Source of the DNA: Paenibacillus sp. L3-i20
GTDB taxonomy: Bacteria; Bacillota; Bacilli; Paenibacillales; Paenibacillaceae
Direction of reading: 5' to 3'
Length of the DNA stretch: 64,000 bases
Assembly: GCF_022180385.2 (NCBI RefSeq)
Contig: NZ_BQME02000002.1
Location: forward strand, 682,001-746,000
Position 1 is the first letter of the stretch, and every line of letters starts with the position of its first letter. The position numbers and the translations under genes are program-made. This document shows, piece after piece, positions 31,292-40,348 of the stretch. The notes beneath the pieces were generated by a model. It was given only the letters and a program-made list of their open reading frames with translations. It was not told the origin of the DNA and did not search any database.

Positions 31292-31708
31292 TTATTGAGT
31301 TGGTAAAGTTATTCCAATTGGGTTACTATAGTTAGATTTATTTCCAGCCGCATCTACCGCTTTAACGGAGTAGGAGTAAGGTGTTCCTGGGGTTAAACCC
31401 GTATCCGTAAACGTATAGGTTGTACCTGACACAACACCTGCAAGTATTCCATAATTCGTTCGATAGATTTCATAGGCCACAACACCATAATTATCCGACG
31501 AAGCGTTCCATTTCATCGATAGGCTTGTTGAATTGCCCGATGTGAATGTTAGATTACTTGGTGCTGTTGGTGCTAAAGTATCGCCAATACTGGAGGTTCC
31601 AGTTGCAGATACAATCGGTGGTACCAAACTAATGAGCAGGGCCCCTGCCAGCAAAATCGAAATTATTTTCTTTTTTGTAGACATTTGAGCATTAATATAA
31701 CTTTTCAA
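31292..31708 (-). CDS. secreted single fibronectin type III domain protein
   Basis: Encodes 138 residues from TTG 31708, with GGAGGG eight bases upstream. A signal peptide (KKKIISILLAGALLISLVPP) is cleaved near residue 35. One FN3 domain (about 45-135) follows, with the motif SNLTFTSGNSTSLSMKWNAS and a YEIYRTNYG strand. It closely resembles the FN3 modules of the LPMO encoded nearby. It contains no catalytic or cell-wall anchor motif, so it may be a free accessory or adhesive module, or a fragment of a once larger enzyme that kept its signal peptide. Confidence 0.8.
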   Translation of the reverse strand: MKSYINAQMSTKKKIISILLAGALLISLVPPIVSATGTSSIGDTLAPTAPSNLTFTSGNSTSLSMKWNASSDNYGVVAYEIYRTNYGILAGVVSGTTYTFTDTGLTPGTPYSYSVKAVDAAGNKSNYSNPIGITLPTQ

Positions 31709-32420
31709 AAAGAATCCCTCCGTGTCACTGTTGAAATTTTCATTACGTTATTACAAACCGTTTAATGTAAAATGAGCATTCACAAACCCATCTACTCATC
31801 ATATATATCGTTTTTATTAAATATTCCATTTGGCAATCGTATCACAATGTTCAAAATTGACGAGTAAATGAATACTGGCAATCTGCCGCAAAATTTCGAC
31901 TGTTTTCGCAGTCGTTCCCCATTGCTCGTCATGAACAACGGGGACTTTACTCTTAAGAAAAAGTCATATTAAACAATATGCCGTCATAAATTTAGGTCGT
32001 TGAGATTAATCAATGGTCCCATATCGCACCCTATATTTTTAGTTCTAAAATAGCAGTGCACAAATGATAGCGCTTGCAGTATGATAGAAGTAATCCAACA
32101 CCCTCCACCTATAATCACTTGAGTGCCTTTCGTCCCAGCTCAAAGTTGGTTCATTCCAGTACATGTAATAAAACTCCCACTCGTTATTTACCTTTCAAAA
32201 ACAAACTAATCCCTAGCCATTTTACCTTTCAGTATTATTTGTTTGTATACTCTCTTCGGAGTTTATATAAATTTATTGATTAGGAGTTGATGCATACTAT
32301 TCAAACTGTTTTCTTTGGCTCGGCCATTTGTATGAAAGGAGGTAGCTGACTGCATCAATCTGCGTGATTAAAGGAGATTAAGAGATTTCAATACCAACCT
32401 AATATGTAGGAGGTAATGTG
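31709..32420. other. long intergenic region upstream of the LPMO gene
   Basis: About 700 bases without a convincing gene. It holds a small dyad CGACTG ttttcg CAGTCG near 31899-31916. The perfect 8-bp arms TTGATGCA (32287-32294) / TGCATCAA (32351-32358) enclose a G-rich segment with GGCTCGGCC and AGGAGGTAGCTG, which looks like a structured mRNA leader. A Shine-Dalgarno-like AAAGGAGGT without a following gene lies inside this element. Confidence 0.4.
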
Positions 32421-33773
32421 ATGTTCAAAGTCTATACGAAATCGAGCTTTAGGATGCATTTGTTAGTTATCTGCGGTGGTCTATTACTCTTATTCGTTTG
32501 TCTGTTTATGTTTTCTAAGTCAGTCTCAGCACATGGTTATGTTGATTCTCCAGCAAGCCGGGCGATACAATGCAAAAACGGATTAAATACAAATTGCGGT
32601 TCTATCATCTATGAACCGCAAAGTTTAGAAGGTTTGAAAGGATTCCCAGCTGCTGGTCCTGCTGATGGTAAAATCGCTAGTGCGGGTTTAGCAGCATTTG
32701 CGAATCTTGATCAACAATCCGCAACTCGTTGGAATAAAGCCAGTATGAGCAGCGGCACAAATACTTTCACCTGGAAGTTTACTGCCCGTCATGCTACGAC
32801 GAGCTATCGCTATTTCATCACCAAAGCAGATTGGAATCCAAATGCACCGTTAACTCGTGCACAACTAGATCTTACTCCATTCTGTACTGTTCAAGGCAAT
32901 GGACAGCAGCCGCCAGCGACACTTTCTCATAGCTGTAATGTGCCAGCAAGAACAGGATACCATATCATTCTTGCTGTCTGGGACATCGCTGACACACCAA
33001 ATGCATGGTATATTGCGATCGACGCTCAATTCGGCCCATCTGATAACAGCGCACCATCGACTCCGTCCAACTTGACAGCAGGTACGGTAGGTACAACGAC
33101 TGCTGCATTGTCATGGGGTGCTTCAACTGATAATAATGCCGTCGCAGGTTATGAAATTTATTCTGGTTCGAATACAACACCAATTGCAACAGTACCATCC
33201 AATCAGTTAAACGTTAACTTAACAAATTTAACAGGGGGAACGACCTATAACTTGACAGTAAAGGCATTTGACTCATCAGGGAATCGATCTCCTGCGAGCA
33301 ATAGCGTACAAATTACGACCGTTCAGGTTCCTGTCGATACTACACCTCCAACAAATCCATCAGGTCTCCATGTGATGGGAACAGCTGGTTCCTATTCATT
33401 GACTTTAATGTGGAATGCATCAACAGATAATGTGGGCATCGCAGGTTATCGCATTTATTCTGGCAACAGTGTTATCGCTACTGTAACTGGAACGGCTACT
33501 GAAAAGCTGCTAACAGGTCTGAGTCCAAATACTCAGTATACGTTCACAGTGAGAGCCTTCGATCCATCTCTAAATGAATCGGGTAACAGTAATGTAATTA
33601 CAGTCACGACAGCTCAAGGTCCAAGTGCTGCACCTTGGGCTGCCAACACTGCTTATGCAGTAAATACTTTAGTTTCATACAACGGTGCAATATATAAATG
33701 TACTCAGCCACATACTTCACTTGCAGGCTGGGAGCCAAGCAACGTTCCTGCTTTGTGGCAACTACAACCATAA
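32421..33773 (+). CDS. AA10 lytic polysaccharide monooxygenase with two FN3 domains and a CBM5/12 module
   Basis: A 450-residue secreted copper enzyme that oxidatively cleaves chitin (or cellulose). A long signal peptide ends at VSA, leaving His38 ([10 protein letters not shown]) as the mature N-terminus. With His124 (TARHATTSY) it forms the histidine brace that binds copper. The catalytic domain runs to about 200 and ends [14 protein letters not shown]3 domains follow at about 208-298 and 305-400. A C-terminal CBM5/12-type module ([20 protein letters not shown] ... GWEPS) completes it. ATG 32421 is chosen by AGGAGGT. Monocistronic with a strong terminator. Confidence 0.94.
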   Translation: MFKVYTKSSFRMHLLVICGGLLLLFVCLFMFSKSVSAHGYVDSPASRAIQCKNGLNTNCGSIIYEPQSLEGLKGFPAAGPADGKIASAGLAAFANLDQQSATRWNKASMSSGTNTFTWKFTARHATTSYRYFITKADWNPNAPLTRAQLDLTPFCTVQGNGQQPPATLSHSCNVPARTGYHIILAVWDIADTPNAWYIAIDAQFGPSDNSAPSTPSNLTAGTVGTTTAALSWGASTDNNAVAGYEIYSGSNTTPIATVPSNQLNVNLTNLTGGTTYNLTVKAFDSSGNRSPASNSVQITTVQVPVDTTPPTNPSGLHVMGTAGSYSLTLMWNASTDNVGIAGYRIYSGNSVIATVTGTATEKLLTGLSPNTQYTFTVRAFDPSLNESGNSNVITVTTAQGPSAAPWAANTAYAVNTLVSYNGAIYKCTQPHTSLAGWEPSNVPALWQLQP

Positions 33774-33787
33774 CGCTTGATTCAAAC

Positions 33788-33836
33788 AAACAGCCCTCGA
33801 CGTTCAACAAGAACATTTCGAGGGCTGTTTCTTTTT
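33788..33836 (+). terminator. terminator of the LPMO gene
   Basis: The stem AAACAGCCCTCGA / TCGAGGGCTGTTT is followed by CTTTTT. Confidence 0.88.
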
Positions 33837-33902
33837 ACATTACGGGTATTCGCCGTTGTCCAGATAACAACTCCCGAATAGTATAGGGATGGAGGTGGGT
33901 GA

Positions 33903-34646
33903 ATGAAACATAAATTCATCAGCAGCAAAATGAAAAAAGGGAACTACTTAATCAATGATCGAGTATTGTCCAAACACGTTCCAGAAACCAAATGGTATTA
34001 TGACTCCACTTTTAATAACATGCTCGAGAGACACTCCGTCCTGTATATTAAACCTGATAAAGGGTCATCGGGCAACGGAATAATAAGAGTCAAAAAATTA
34101 AACACATCGGAAAGCTTGATCTCATTTAAAGCCACGAATCAAAAATACAACAACACACAGGTTGTAACTGAAGTTAAAAAAAGAATGCGGGGCGGTAAAA
34201 GGTATATTGTTCAACAGGGGGTTTCGCTTGCAACAAATCGAAATAAGCCCTTTGATTTCCGATACGTCCTTCAAAAACCTTCAAAAAAATGGGTGCTTAC
34301 TTGGAAAAGTGCCAAAGTAGCACCTCGATCTAGCTCGATCGTTACCAATGTAGCACAAGGTGCTCGTGATGCAAACGTAGAGAAAACGCTAAATGGCGCT
34401 GATCAAGCAATAAACGTACCCGCCGTATTGAAGAAACTAACATCTGTCTCCTACAAAATCGCAAATAAATTAGGCTCACGATTCCCATTTCGAATCATTG
34501 GGCTTGATTTGGGCGTCGATAAGGAAGGGAAAGTATGGTTTATTGAAGCGAATTCAAAACCGAGCTTTTCTGGATTACGGAAAGTAGACCCCGTCCAATA
34601 TCGAAGATATCTAAATGCTAAACGGCAAATTGAGGCAGATAGGTAA
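33903..34646 (+). CDS. YheC/YheD-family spore coat-associated ATP-grasp protein
   Basis: Encodes 247 residues with GGAGGTGGGT before ATG 33903. The ATP-grasp nucleotide site is visible as YIKPDKGSSGNGIIRV near residue 50, with the C-terminal metal site IGLDLGVDKEGKVWFIEANSKP. YheC/YheD proteins are associated with the endospore coat; their reaction is not established. This one is shorter than the 360-450 residues I recall for YheC/YheD, having only the ATP-grasp core. It supports a spore-forming host. Monocistronic. Confidence 0.9.
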   Translation: MKHKFISSKMKKGNYLINDRVLSKHVPETKWYYDSTFNNMLERHSVLYIKPDKGSSGNGIIRVKKLNTSESLISFKATNQKYNNTQVVTEVKKRMRGGKRYIVQQGVSLATNRNKPFDFRYVLQKPSKKWVLTWKSAKVAPRSSSIVTNVAQGARDANVEKTLNGADQAINVPAVLKKLTSVSYKIANKLGSRFPFRIIGLDLGVDKEGKVWFIEANSKPSFSGLRKVDPVQYRRYLNAKRQIEADR

Positions 34647-34651
34647 TAAAT

Positions 34652-34700
34652 AAAATGGCGATTTATCATAACTAAAAAAGGTTGCCATTTTCTTTCATTT
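34652..34700 (+). terminator. terminator of the YheC-like gene
   Basis: AAAATGGC / GCCATTTT arms are followed by a T-rich tail. Confidence 0.65.
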
Positions 34701-34705
34701 TATAC

Positions 34706-34734
34706 TTGAGGTAAATGGATTCAGCGAATATAAT
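34706..34734 (+). promoter_or_regulatory. sigma-A promoter
   Basis: TTGAGG, a 17-base spacer, then a perfect TATAAT. Transcription would begin near 34741, only about 20 bases before the hairpin at 34761. Confidence 0.7.
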
Positions 34735-34760
34735 AAATTTAACTTAATCGATACAAGAGG

Positions 34761-34813
34761 AAGCACCTCTAGAAGAGCGCATTAGCGTTCTTTTAGAGGT
34801 GCTTTCTTTTTTT
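34761..34813 (+). terminator. intrinsic terminator placed between promoter and ribosome site
   Basis: The stem AAGCACCTCT ... AGAGGTGCTT, with an inner GAGCGC atta GCGTTC extension, is followed by a run of ten pyrimidines, mostly T. The ribosome site GGAGG follows immediately (34814-34818). It would stop transcripts from 34741 before the next gene. Confidence 0.75.
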
Positions 34814-34825
34814 GGAGGAACTAGG

Positions 34826-35080
34826 ATGAAATATGAAGTGTATTTATTAGACGAAGATAGAGAGCGAATTGGTCAAAAAAGGGATTGGATGGAGCTTGGA
34901 ACTATTGAAACAGAATGGAAAGTGACAACTGGTGATAGTTTGTGTTTGGAAGAGTCTCTCCAAGAAAAAGTTACAAAAGAATTCCCGAGACTAAGTTTTC
35001 AAATGTTCTACAAAGTCGATAAAGTTATTAAAGTTCCTGATGAAGAAACGTTAGAAATTTTAATAGTGAGAGCATCTTGA
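34826..35080 (+). CDS. small hypothetical protein, 84 residues
   Basis: ATG 34826 with GGAGGAA eight bases upstream encodes a charged, soluble protein (MKYEVYLLDEDRERIGQKRD). It has an alternating strand/helix pattern but no recognised motif. It is expressed from the promoter at 34706 through a leader that contains a terminator hairpin, so its expression is probably conditional. Function unknown. Confidence 0.7.
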   Translation: MKYEVYLLDEDRERIGQKRDWMELGTIETEWKVTTGDSLCLEESLQEKVTKEFPRLSFQMFYKVDKVIKVPDEETLEILIVRAS

Positions 35081-35115
35081 AAAAGGAAACTGAAAGGGCA
35101 AAAGCTAAACAATTA

Positions 35116-36189
35116 TTATTGCACTGCTAATAGTAATCCGAAGAAAAGGAATACAATAATGATACATGTAAGCAATATAAACAGTTTTCTATTTTCTTGT
35201 TTGTAGCTCATCATTAATAGTCCTACTGAAATTATTCCTAGTAATATACAGGCAACTGAAGGTAAGTTCCAATGCCACTGAAGTGACAAATCTGAAACGG
35301 AGCCATTCAGAAAAAGGAACAGGGCAGACGGGGAAGGGTCTTCAAATTCTCCTTCATGTGGTGGTTCTTGAACGCCCATAAATGCAGTAATGATCAGTAT
35401 GATAAGTGCGATGACTGTCTCTGCTCGGAGCCACCATTGCAGTCTAGGCTCATTACGACCATCATTAGTAAGCTTCGTCATAAATCCATTCATAAAAGCC
35501 AATAGGAGCATTGGCAGAAATACGAGATGTTTTAATAGCAGCGCTTGTCCATAATTGATTCCCCATGAATTTATATAATTATCCACAATAATGAACATCA
35601 TGGATATTCCAGCCAAAGTAATCAAGATCATACTTCCAATAGACACTGGCGTAAACCAGCGAACAAACGCTTTCCAATTCCATTCACCTTTTGTAAACCA
35701 AGCCACAATAATTAATATACCAAGCCAAATTGATATGGCAGCGACATGTACGGATTGTGATAACAAGCCAATATTTGAGAAACTGGCAGGGTGACTTGCC
35801 CACCCATGTGCAATAATGCTAAGGCACCATGTGAGTGCCAGTGCCCATTTAAACCAATTAGCCCGTGCAGAACTTACCATAGTAACGATGAACATTGCTG
35901 TACAAATGATTAAATTCCAAACCCATGCATTTCCAAAATCATAGTCTTTTAATACGATTAATAATAGTTCCAAAAAAGTTAAGTTTTCAGCAAAATCAGT
36001 TAAACTAAAAACGGTACGTAAAATAGTCGCAAAAGAAAATAGTGGAATACCTAATAGTGCATATTGAAATACATCTATAGGAACTTTGATTTGCGGTTTA
36101 GAGCGTTCTGGAATGAATAATAAAAAAATATACCCGCCAGTAAAGGCAAGCGATAAATATAATAGTGTTTCAAATAAATAGAAATACAT
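35116..36189 (-). CDS. CopD-family membrane protein
   Basis: A 357-residue multispanning membrane protein with about nine hydrophobic segments. The CopD-type core is recognisable in SVHVAAISIWLGILIIVAWF and the preceding HGWASHPAS, whose histidines are candidate copper ligands. The start MYFYLFETLLYL at 36189 has GGAG eight bases upstream; an upstream ATG lacks a site. CopD proteins are linked to copper uptake or supply. No CopC/YcnJ partner domain is fused here. The role is inferred from family only. Confidence 0.8.
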   Translation of the reverse strand: MYFYLFETLLYLSLAFTGGYIFLLFIPERSKPQIKVPIDVFQYALLGIPLFSFATILRTVFSLTDFAENLTFLELLLIVLKDYDFGNAWVWNLIICTAMFIVTMVSSARANWFKWALALTWCLSIIAHGWASHPASFSNIGLLSQSVHVAAISIWLGILIIVAWFTKGEWNWKAFVRWFTPVSIGSMILITLAGISMMFIIVDNYINSWGINYGQALLLKHLVFLPMLLLAFMNGFMTKLTNDGRNEPRLQWWLRAETVIALIILIITAFMGVQEPPHEGEFEDPSPSALFLFLNGSVSDLSLQWHWNLPSVACILLGIISVGLLMMSYKQENRKLFILLTCIIIVFLFFGLLLAVQ

Positions 36190-36380
36190 TACATCAGCTC
36201 CAATATCGGTGTTAAACATCAAAAAGTATCATACCATATCACAAAATACTTGAATATATGTTCATGTATCACCCAACTAGTCTAATTGAAAAATTGGTTT
36301 ATTTGATTTGATATAGAAAAAATTGCATAATTGTAAGAGTGATGAAATATCCAATTATGTAATTTAGGAGGAAATCGCTA

Positions 36381-37139
36381 GTGAAACATTTTATTATTAC
36401 GGGAACTTCAAGAGGAATAGGAGAATCTATTGCAGAACAACTCATTTCTCCAGATCATTATCTACACTGTATTTCGCGAGTGAAAAATGCGAGACTAGAG
36501 AGCAAAAGCAACAACATAACGTATTACGAATTTGATTTAAATCAAATTGATCAAATTGAAGCTTTAATGAATCGAATATTCAATTCGATTGACTTACCTA
36601 GAACGGAAGGAATTTACTTAATCAATAATGCTTCAATGATTGCTCCCGTAGCATTTATTGATAAAGTCAACGTGAATGATTTAACGGGCAATCTTAAAGT
36701 GAATCTACTTGCACCAATTATACTAACATCACTTTTTATTCAACATACGAAATACGTAGAAAGTAACAAAAGAATACTAAATATTTCATCGTCTTCTGCC
36801 AAACACCACCATCCGGGAATGAGTTTATATTCGGCAGCTAAAGCAGGACTAGACGTATTTTCACAATGTGTGGGGCTAGAACAAAATCACTCTAATACTC
36901 CTGTTGGGATTGTATCAATCTGGCCAGGAATGATTGATACAAATCTACAACATGAAGCACGAAGCCAAGATCAATCAACTTTTCCATCAGCCGAATTATT
37001 TGGTATGGCTAAAGATACCGGTATGCTTACCACACCAGAAGAGACTGCACATCTGATTATTGATTTTTTGTTCAAAATTGAGTTTGAACATGGTTCTGTA
37101 GTTGATATATTTGATTATTCAAAACTTGTACAGCAATGA
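36381..37139 (+). CDS. short-chain dehydrogenase/reductase (YueD/benzil reductase-like)
   Basis: Encodes 252 residues from GTG 36381 with AGGAGGAAA upstream. The Rossmann NADP site TGTSRGIGE at 8-16, the NNAS strand and the catalytic YSAAK (with the preceding serines ISSSS) are all intact. The sequence resembles Bacillus YueD, which reduces benzil, and the sepiapterin reductase group. The natural substrate is unknown. Monocistronic. Confidence 0.92.
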   Translation: MKHFIITGTSRGIGESIAEQLISPDHYLHCISRVKNARLESKSNNITYYEFDLNQIDQIEALMNRIFNSIDLPRTEGIYLINNASMIAPVAFIDKVNVNDLTGNLKVNLLAPIILTSLFIQHTKYVESNKRILNISSSSAKHHHPGMSLYSAAKAGLDVFSQCVGLEQNHSNTPVGIVSIWPGMIDTNLQHEARSQDQSTFPSAELFGMAKDTGMLTTPEETAHLIIDFLFKIEFEHGSVVDIFDYSKLVQQ

Positions 37140-37180
37140 TAGGTTTACATTCATAATTATATTGATATAAGCTTGTTGAT

Positions 37181-37214
37181 CAGTTAAAAGCCGTGATATC
37201 ACGGCTTTTAACTG
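37181..37214. terminator. 34-bp perfect palindrome, bidirectional terminator
   Basis: CAGTTAAAAGCCGTGAT is followed directly by its exact complement, between convergent genes. Confidence 0.8.
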
Positions 37215-37239
37215 TGGAATAGCTATATTCTTCTATGAA

Positions 37240-37689
37240 TTACTTTACAACAGTTAACTCCACAATCGCTTTTGCTCCGAAATCCTCCATATGATTATTT
37301 TGCGCAAGAACAAGACGAATCTTGTTTGTACCTTCATGAAGGTTAGTCAGTTTAAACAGATTTTTATTCGTTATTGGTCCAGTGATTTGATCGTCCAAAT
37401 AATAATGAACATGTCCTGCCCCAGCAACAGGTGCACCTCCATAATTTTTATCAGTCAGTTTTAGGTTAGTCGTCAATTTGAGATACTTCTCGCCCTTAAT
37501 AGTTAGAACACGAGCCTTTAAAAAGTAACCTTTTTTCTTATGTTCACTTGTACCACCGGGATGGCATGCTAATTGCTCTGACAGATTTGTAGGTAAAGTG
37601 GTGACGATTGAAGCAGCATTCACTTGTATGCTTAGAAAAGTAGAAATGATAATTACCGCAGTCAAGAAGATGGAGAAGCGTTTTTTCAT
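37240..37689 (-). CDS. secreted hypothetical protein
   Basis: Encodes 149 residues with a signal peptide cleaved after VNA (about 25). The mature part contains GHVHYYLDDQITGPITNKN and a closing strand NKIRLVLAQNNHMEDFG. This layout resembles the DUF4399/copper-binding-like GHxHxYLD domains, in which conserved histidines may bind metal. The start follows GGGAGG. Function not established. Confidence 0.75.
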   Translation of the reverse strand: MKKRFSIFLTAVIIISTFLSIQVNAASIVTTLPTNLSEQLACHPGGTSEHKKKGYFLKARVLTIKGEKYLKLTTNLKLTDKNYGGAPVAGAGHVHYYLDDQITGPITNKNLFKLTNLHEGTNKIRLVLAQNNHMEDFGAKAIVELTVVK

Positions 37690-37825
37690 TTGATATACCT
37701 CCCAGAAATAATAATAATTAGGTAAGGGCCCTTGATTACAAGCATATGATATTTTTTATTCTACTTACATAAGCTCGTTAAAGCGTTTTGAGCATTTTAC
37801 TTTAGCCATGAAAGTGAGGTTAATT

Positions 37826-38239
37826 ATGATTGATCATATTGATCTAGAAATTATTAAGCTGCTAAGGGAAAATGCTCGATTGCAATGGAAACAAATTGGA
37901 GAAAATGTTCATATGTCTGGCGCTGCGGTCGCTAATCGCATTCAACGTCTAGAGGATCTTGGAGTCATTGAAGGTTATACGGTGAAGATCAATGAGAAAA
38001 AGATGGGAAACATTTATTCCGCTTTCGTCATCGTTATGATAAAAGATTATCAGCATACAAAATTTCAGGAATTTATAAAGGGACGTGACGAAATAAAGGA
38101 AGCGCACCGTGTTAGCGGAGATCCTTGCTTTATTCTCAAGGTTGAAGTATCAGAGCAGCTTCAGCTCAGCAACCTACTCGATGAGATTTTGATATACGGG
38201 CACTATAGAATTAACATCTCAATGGGGAAATTCAAATAA
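37826..38239 (+). CDS. Lrp/AsnC-family regulator
   Basis: Encodes 137 residues. The start MIDHIDLEIIKLLREN at 37826 is set by GTGAGGT and matches the family. The winged HTH (LQWKQIGENVHMSGAAVANRIQRLEDLGVI) occupies residues 15-50. An RAM ligand-binding domain follows, with EAHRVSGDPCFILKVEV. Such proteins sense amino acids. It lies 18 bases before a small alpha/beta-hydrolase gene, with which it is probably cotranscribed. Confidence 0.93.
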   Translation: MIDHIDLEIIKLLRENARLQWKQIGENVHMSGAAVANRIQRLEDLGVIEGYTVKINEKKMGNIYSAFVIVMIKDYQHTKFQEFIKGRDEIKEAHRVSGDPCFILKVEVSEQLQLSNLLDEILIYGHYRINISMGKFK

Positions 38240-38257
38240 TGATAGGAGGCGATGACT

Positions 38258-38812
38258 GTGTCAAAAAGCTTGTTATTCATTCATGGCGGCGGAGACGGTG
38301 CTTATGAAGAAGATAAAAAAATGGCTTTACATCTGCAAGAGACATTAGGTGCGGAGTATAATGTTATATTTCCGAAGATGCCAGATGAGGGAAATCCTAA
38401 ATATGAAGCATGGAGGGAACAGATTTCTAAAGAGCTCATTTCCATTGATGGAGATGTAACCATTGTCGGTCACTCCTTGGGTGCTTCATTGTTGATTAAA
38501 TATCTTTCAGAAGAGCAACTTACAACATATATTGCAGGTTTGTTTCTAATCGCACCTCCATATTGGGGTGCAGAAGATTGGGAAGTAGAAGAGTATGCAC
38601 TTTCTGAGGAGTTTCCAACTAAGCTATCCAACACTCGGCCTATGTACTTCTATCATAGTAGTGAAGATGAATGGGTCCCATTTGCACATCTATCCATTTA
38701 CGCAGGAAAACTTCCCCACGCAGTCATTTATAAATTGGATGGGCGAAATCATCAGCTTAACAACGATATGACGGAGGTTGCTAGAGATATTAAGAACCTT
38801 ATTGTAAATTGA
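38258..38812 (+). CDS. small alpha/beta-hydrolase (RBBP9/YdeN-like)
   Basis: Encodes 184 residues. GGAGG (38245-38249) is too close to ATG 38252 and well placed for GTG 38258. FIHGGGDG forms the oxyanion region, VGHSLGAS the nucleophile elbow, and SEDEWVPF and GRNHQLN supply the Asp and His. A cytosolic serine hydrolase of the RBBP9/YdeN type, substrate unknown, in an operon with the Lrp-type regulator. Confidence 0.9.
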   Translation: MSKSLLFIHGGGDGAYEEDKKMALHLQETLGAEYNVIFPKMPDEGNPKYEAWREQISKELISIDGDVTIVGHSLGASLLIKYLSEEQLTTYIAGLFLIAPPYWGAEDWEVEEYALSEEFPTKLSNTRPMYFYHSSEDEWVPFAHLSIYAGKLPHAVIYKLDGRNHQLNNDMTEVARDIKNLIVN

Positions 38813-38821
38813 GATGATTGT

Positions 38822-38865
38822 TAAAGCCCTAAAGGATTGTACTTCTCAAGGGCTTTAATATTTTT
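38822..38865 (+). terminator. terminator of the Lrp/hydrolase unit
   Basis: TAAAGCCCT / AGGGCTTTA arms are followed by ATATTTTT. Confidence 0.75.
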
Positions 38866-38942
38866 CGTACCGAGGATGAGTCTGGACTGGAATTTTTTGA
38901 ATATGTTATATGTAATCGTCCAGTAGCTTGTATTCCTTTTTA

Positions 38943-39632
38943 TTAATCATAACGTAAACCATTTGAGAGTTCATCCAAACGCTCCCAATTTAAAACGACT
39001 ATGGACTTTAATGTTTTGCTTATTATTTTTAGTTCAGATAACTTTTGAATGACACGATTTAGATGGCGGGGAGTTGTGCCTATCAAAGATGCGATCTCTC
39101 CAATGTTAGGTGTTTGCATCTCTTTTCCGAATTCATTTTGAAGACGTATCGTTAATAAATAACTCGCAAAACGTTCCTCGACCGAAGCCAACAAATTAAT
39201 TCTTGAAGCAGTTGTACACGTCTGGAGTCTATATGAAAGATATTTTAAGAGTTGTTGCAAAAAGTAATGATTCTGCATGAGTTCGGTTTCAATCGTATGT
39301 TTGTTAATAAATATAAATGTTGTTTGTTCAATCGCTTTTACTTGAGATTGAATGACAGCCTTCTGCAGTAGTTCTACATCCCCGAAGACAGTTAGTGGAT
39401 AGCAAAAGCGCAATAATAATGATTTTCCTGTACCCACACTAGTTGATACTTTAGTTCGACCTGCTACCTGAAAATAAAGACCATCTAATTCATTTCCTTC
39501 CTCCAAAACTAGTTCATTACGCTCATAGATACGAAGATGGATAGGTAAAGAATCAGACAGAACGAATATTTGATCTAGGTTGAACTGTGTGATGTATTTT
39601 TGTATCGAATGTTGTTCTAAAATGATTTTCAT
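38943..39632 (-). CDS. Crp/Fnr-family transcriptional regulator
   Basis: Encodes 229 residues. An N-terminal cyclic nucleotide-binding-like beta roll (about 20-110, with GNELDGLYFQVAGRTKVST) and a C-terminal winged helix (IGEIASLIGTTPRHLNRVIQ) are present. The cAMP-contacting residues are not evident, and it has no cysteine cluster of the Fnr type. It resembles the YeiL-like group. The start has AAAAGGGAG upstream. It is divergent from the broken HAD gene. Confidence 0.88.
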   Translation of the reverse strand: MKIILEQHSIQKYITQFNLDQIFVLSDSLPIHLRIYERNELVLEEGNELDGLYFQVAGRTKVSTSVGTGKSLLLRFCYPLTVFGDVELLQKAVIQSQVKAIEQTTFIFINKHTIETELMQNHYFLQQLLKYLSYRLQTCTTASRINLLASVEERFASYLLTIRLQNEFGKEMQTPNIGEIASLIGTTPRHLNRVIQKLSELKIISKTLKSIVVLNWERLDELSNGLRYD

Positions 39633-39713
39633 CGGCTGCTCCCTTTTCGGTCATCTGTCCTTTCTATTATACAAAAAACTGGTATGATGTGAAAAAGTGA
39701 GGGGAGACATATC

Positions 39714-40271
39714 ATGCAGTTTATTTTTGATTTGGATGGGACAATTTGTTTTAAAGGAAAACCGTTAAGTACATCAATATGGGGATAAGATCACGAATAG
39801 GTCTTGCTGAGGCAAAGACAATTTCATGTCCTTTTTCCACAAGAGCGTCTAATGCCTGAACCATTGCCACCTCATATGCATCGATTTCCGATGATAGGTG
39901 GGAATGGCGGATTTATTGCGATTGGTGGCAATATTATCTCAACTATTCATTTTGATAAACCAATAGCAGACTTATTACTCAAGTTAATTAGGACATATGA
40001 GGCCGAATATTTAATAGATAGTCGTTGGGATTATGCTTATTCGGGTAGCGATGAGCATCCAATACGCAGAAACATAGATCCAGAACAAAGAGCAAAAAAT
40101 ATACAATTAGATGAGCTACAAGAGATATTGAAGATGGTTATTTTGAGAAGTCTGAATGCTGAGAAAATGCTAGAGGAACTACAGAGGTTACCGGTTGTAC
40201 TCTACTTACACGGAGCTGAAGAAGAACAGGTTATAAATAAAATGAACGAGATAATGGTGGATCTAAACTGA
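39714..40271 (+). pseudogene. Cof-type HAD hydrolase gene broken by an 88-bp internal inversion
   Basis: ATG 39714 opens MQFIFDLDGTICFKGKPLSTS (HAD motif I, DLDGT), which runs into a stop soon after 39777. On the minus strand, 39777-39864 encodes the missing next part (ALDALVEKGHEIVFASARPI). From 39865 the plus strand resumes in the original frame with PPHMHRFPMIGGNGGFIA and runs to 40271. Turning the 88 bp around restores one open frame of 185 codons, YkrA-like, with both junctions in frame. The breakpoints sit in CAAT / ATTG. The C-terminal HAD motifs are also missing, so the gene is damaged in two ways. A ribosome site GAGGGG precedes ATG. Confidence 0.9.
39777..39864 (-). other. inverted 88-bp segment within the HAD gene
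   Basis: Reading this segment on the minus strand gives MVQALDALVEKGHEIVFASA then RPIRDLIP, exactly the cap-linker region expected between the two plus-strand pieces. Only the 4-bp inverted repeat CAAT/ATTG flanks it. Confidence 0.9.
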
Positions 40272-40303
40272 TGAATAACTCAATTAAATATATTCAATAC
40301 AAT

Positions 40304-40348
40304 AATGGCGATCATTTTACGGTTTAGAACCGAGAGATGATCGCCATT
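40304..40348 (+). terminator. terminator of the HAD pseudogene
   Basis: AATGGCGATCAT / ATGATCGCCATT arms with an inner CGGTT / AACCG pair. Confidence 0.8.

Noticed and set aside
32074..32283. 69-residue frame upstream of the LPMO gene
   Set aside because: No ribosome site, composition rich in S, T, Y and F as in AT-rich intergenic DNA, no family.
32287..32400. c-di-GMP-I riboswitch upstream of the LPMO gene
   Set aside because: The conserved GAAA tetraloop and GACGCAAAGCC block are absent, so only an unnamed structured leader is reported.
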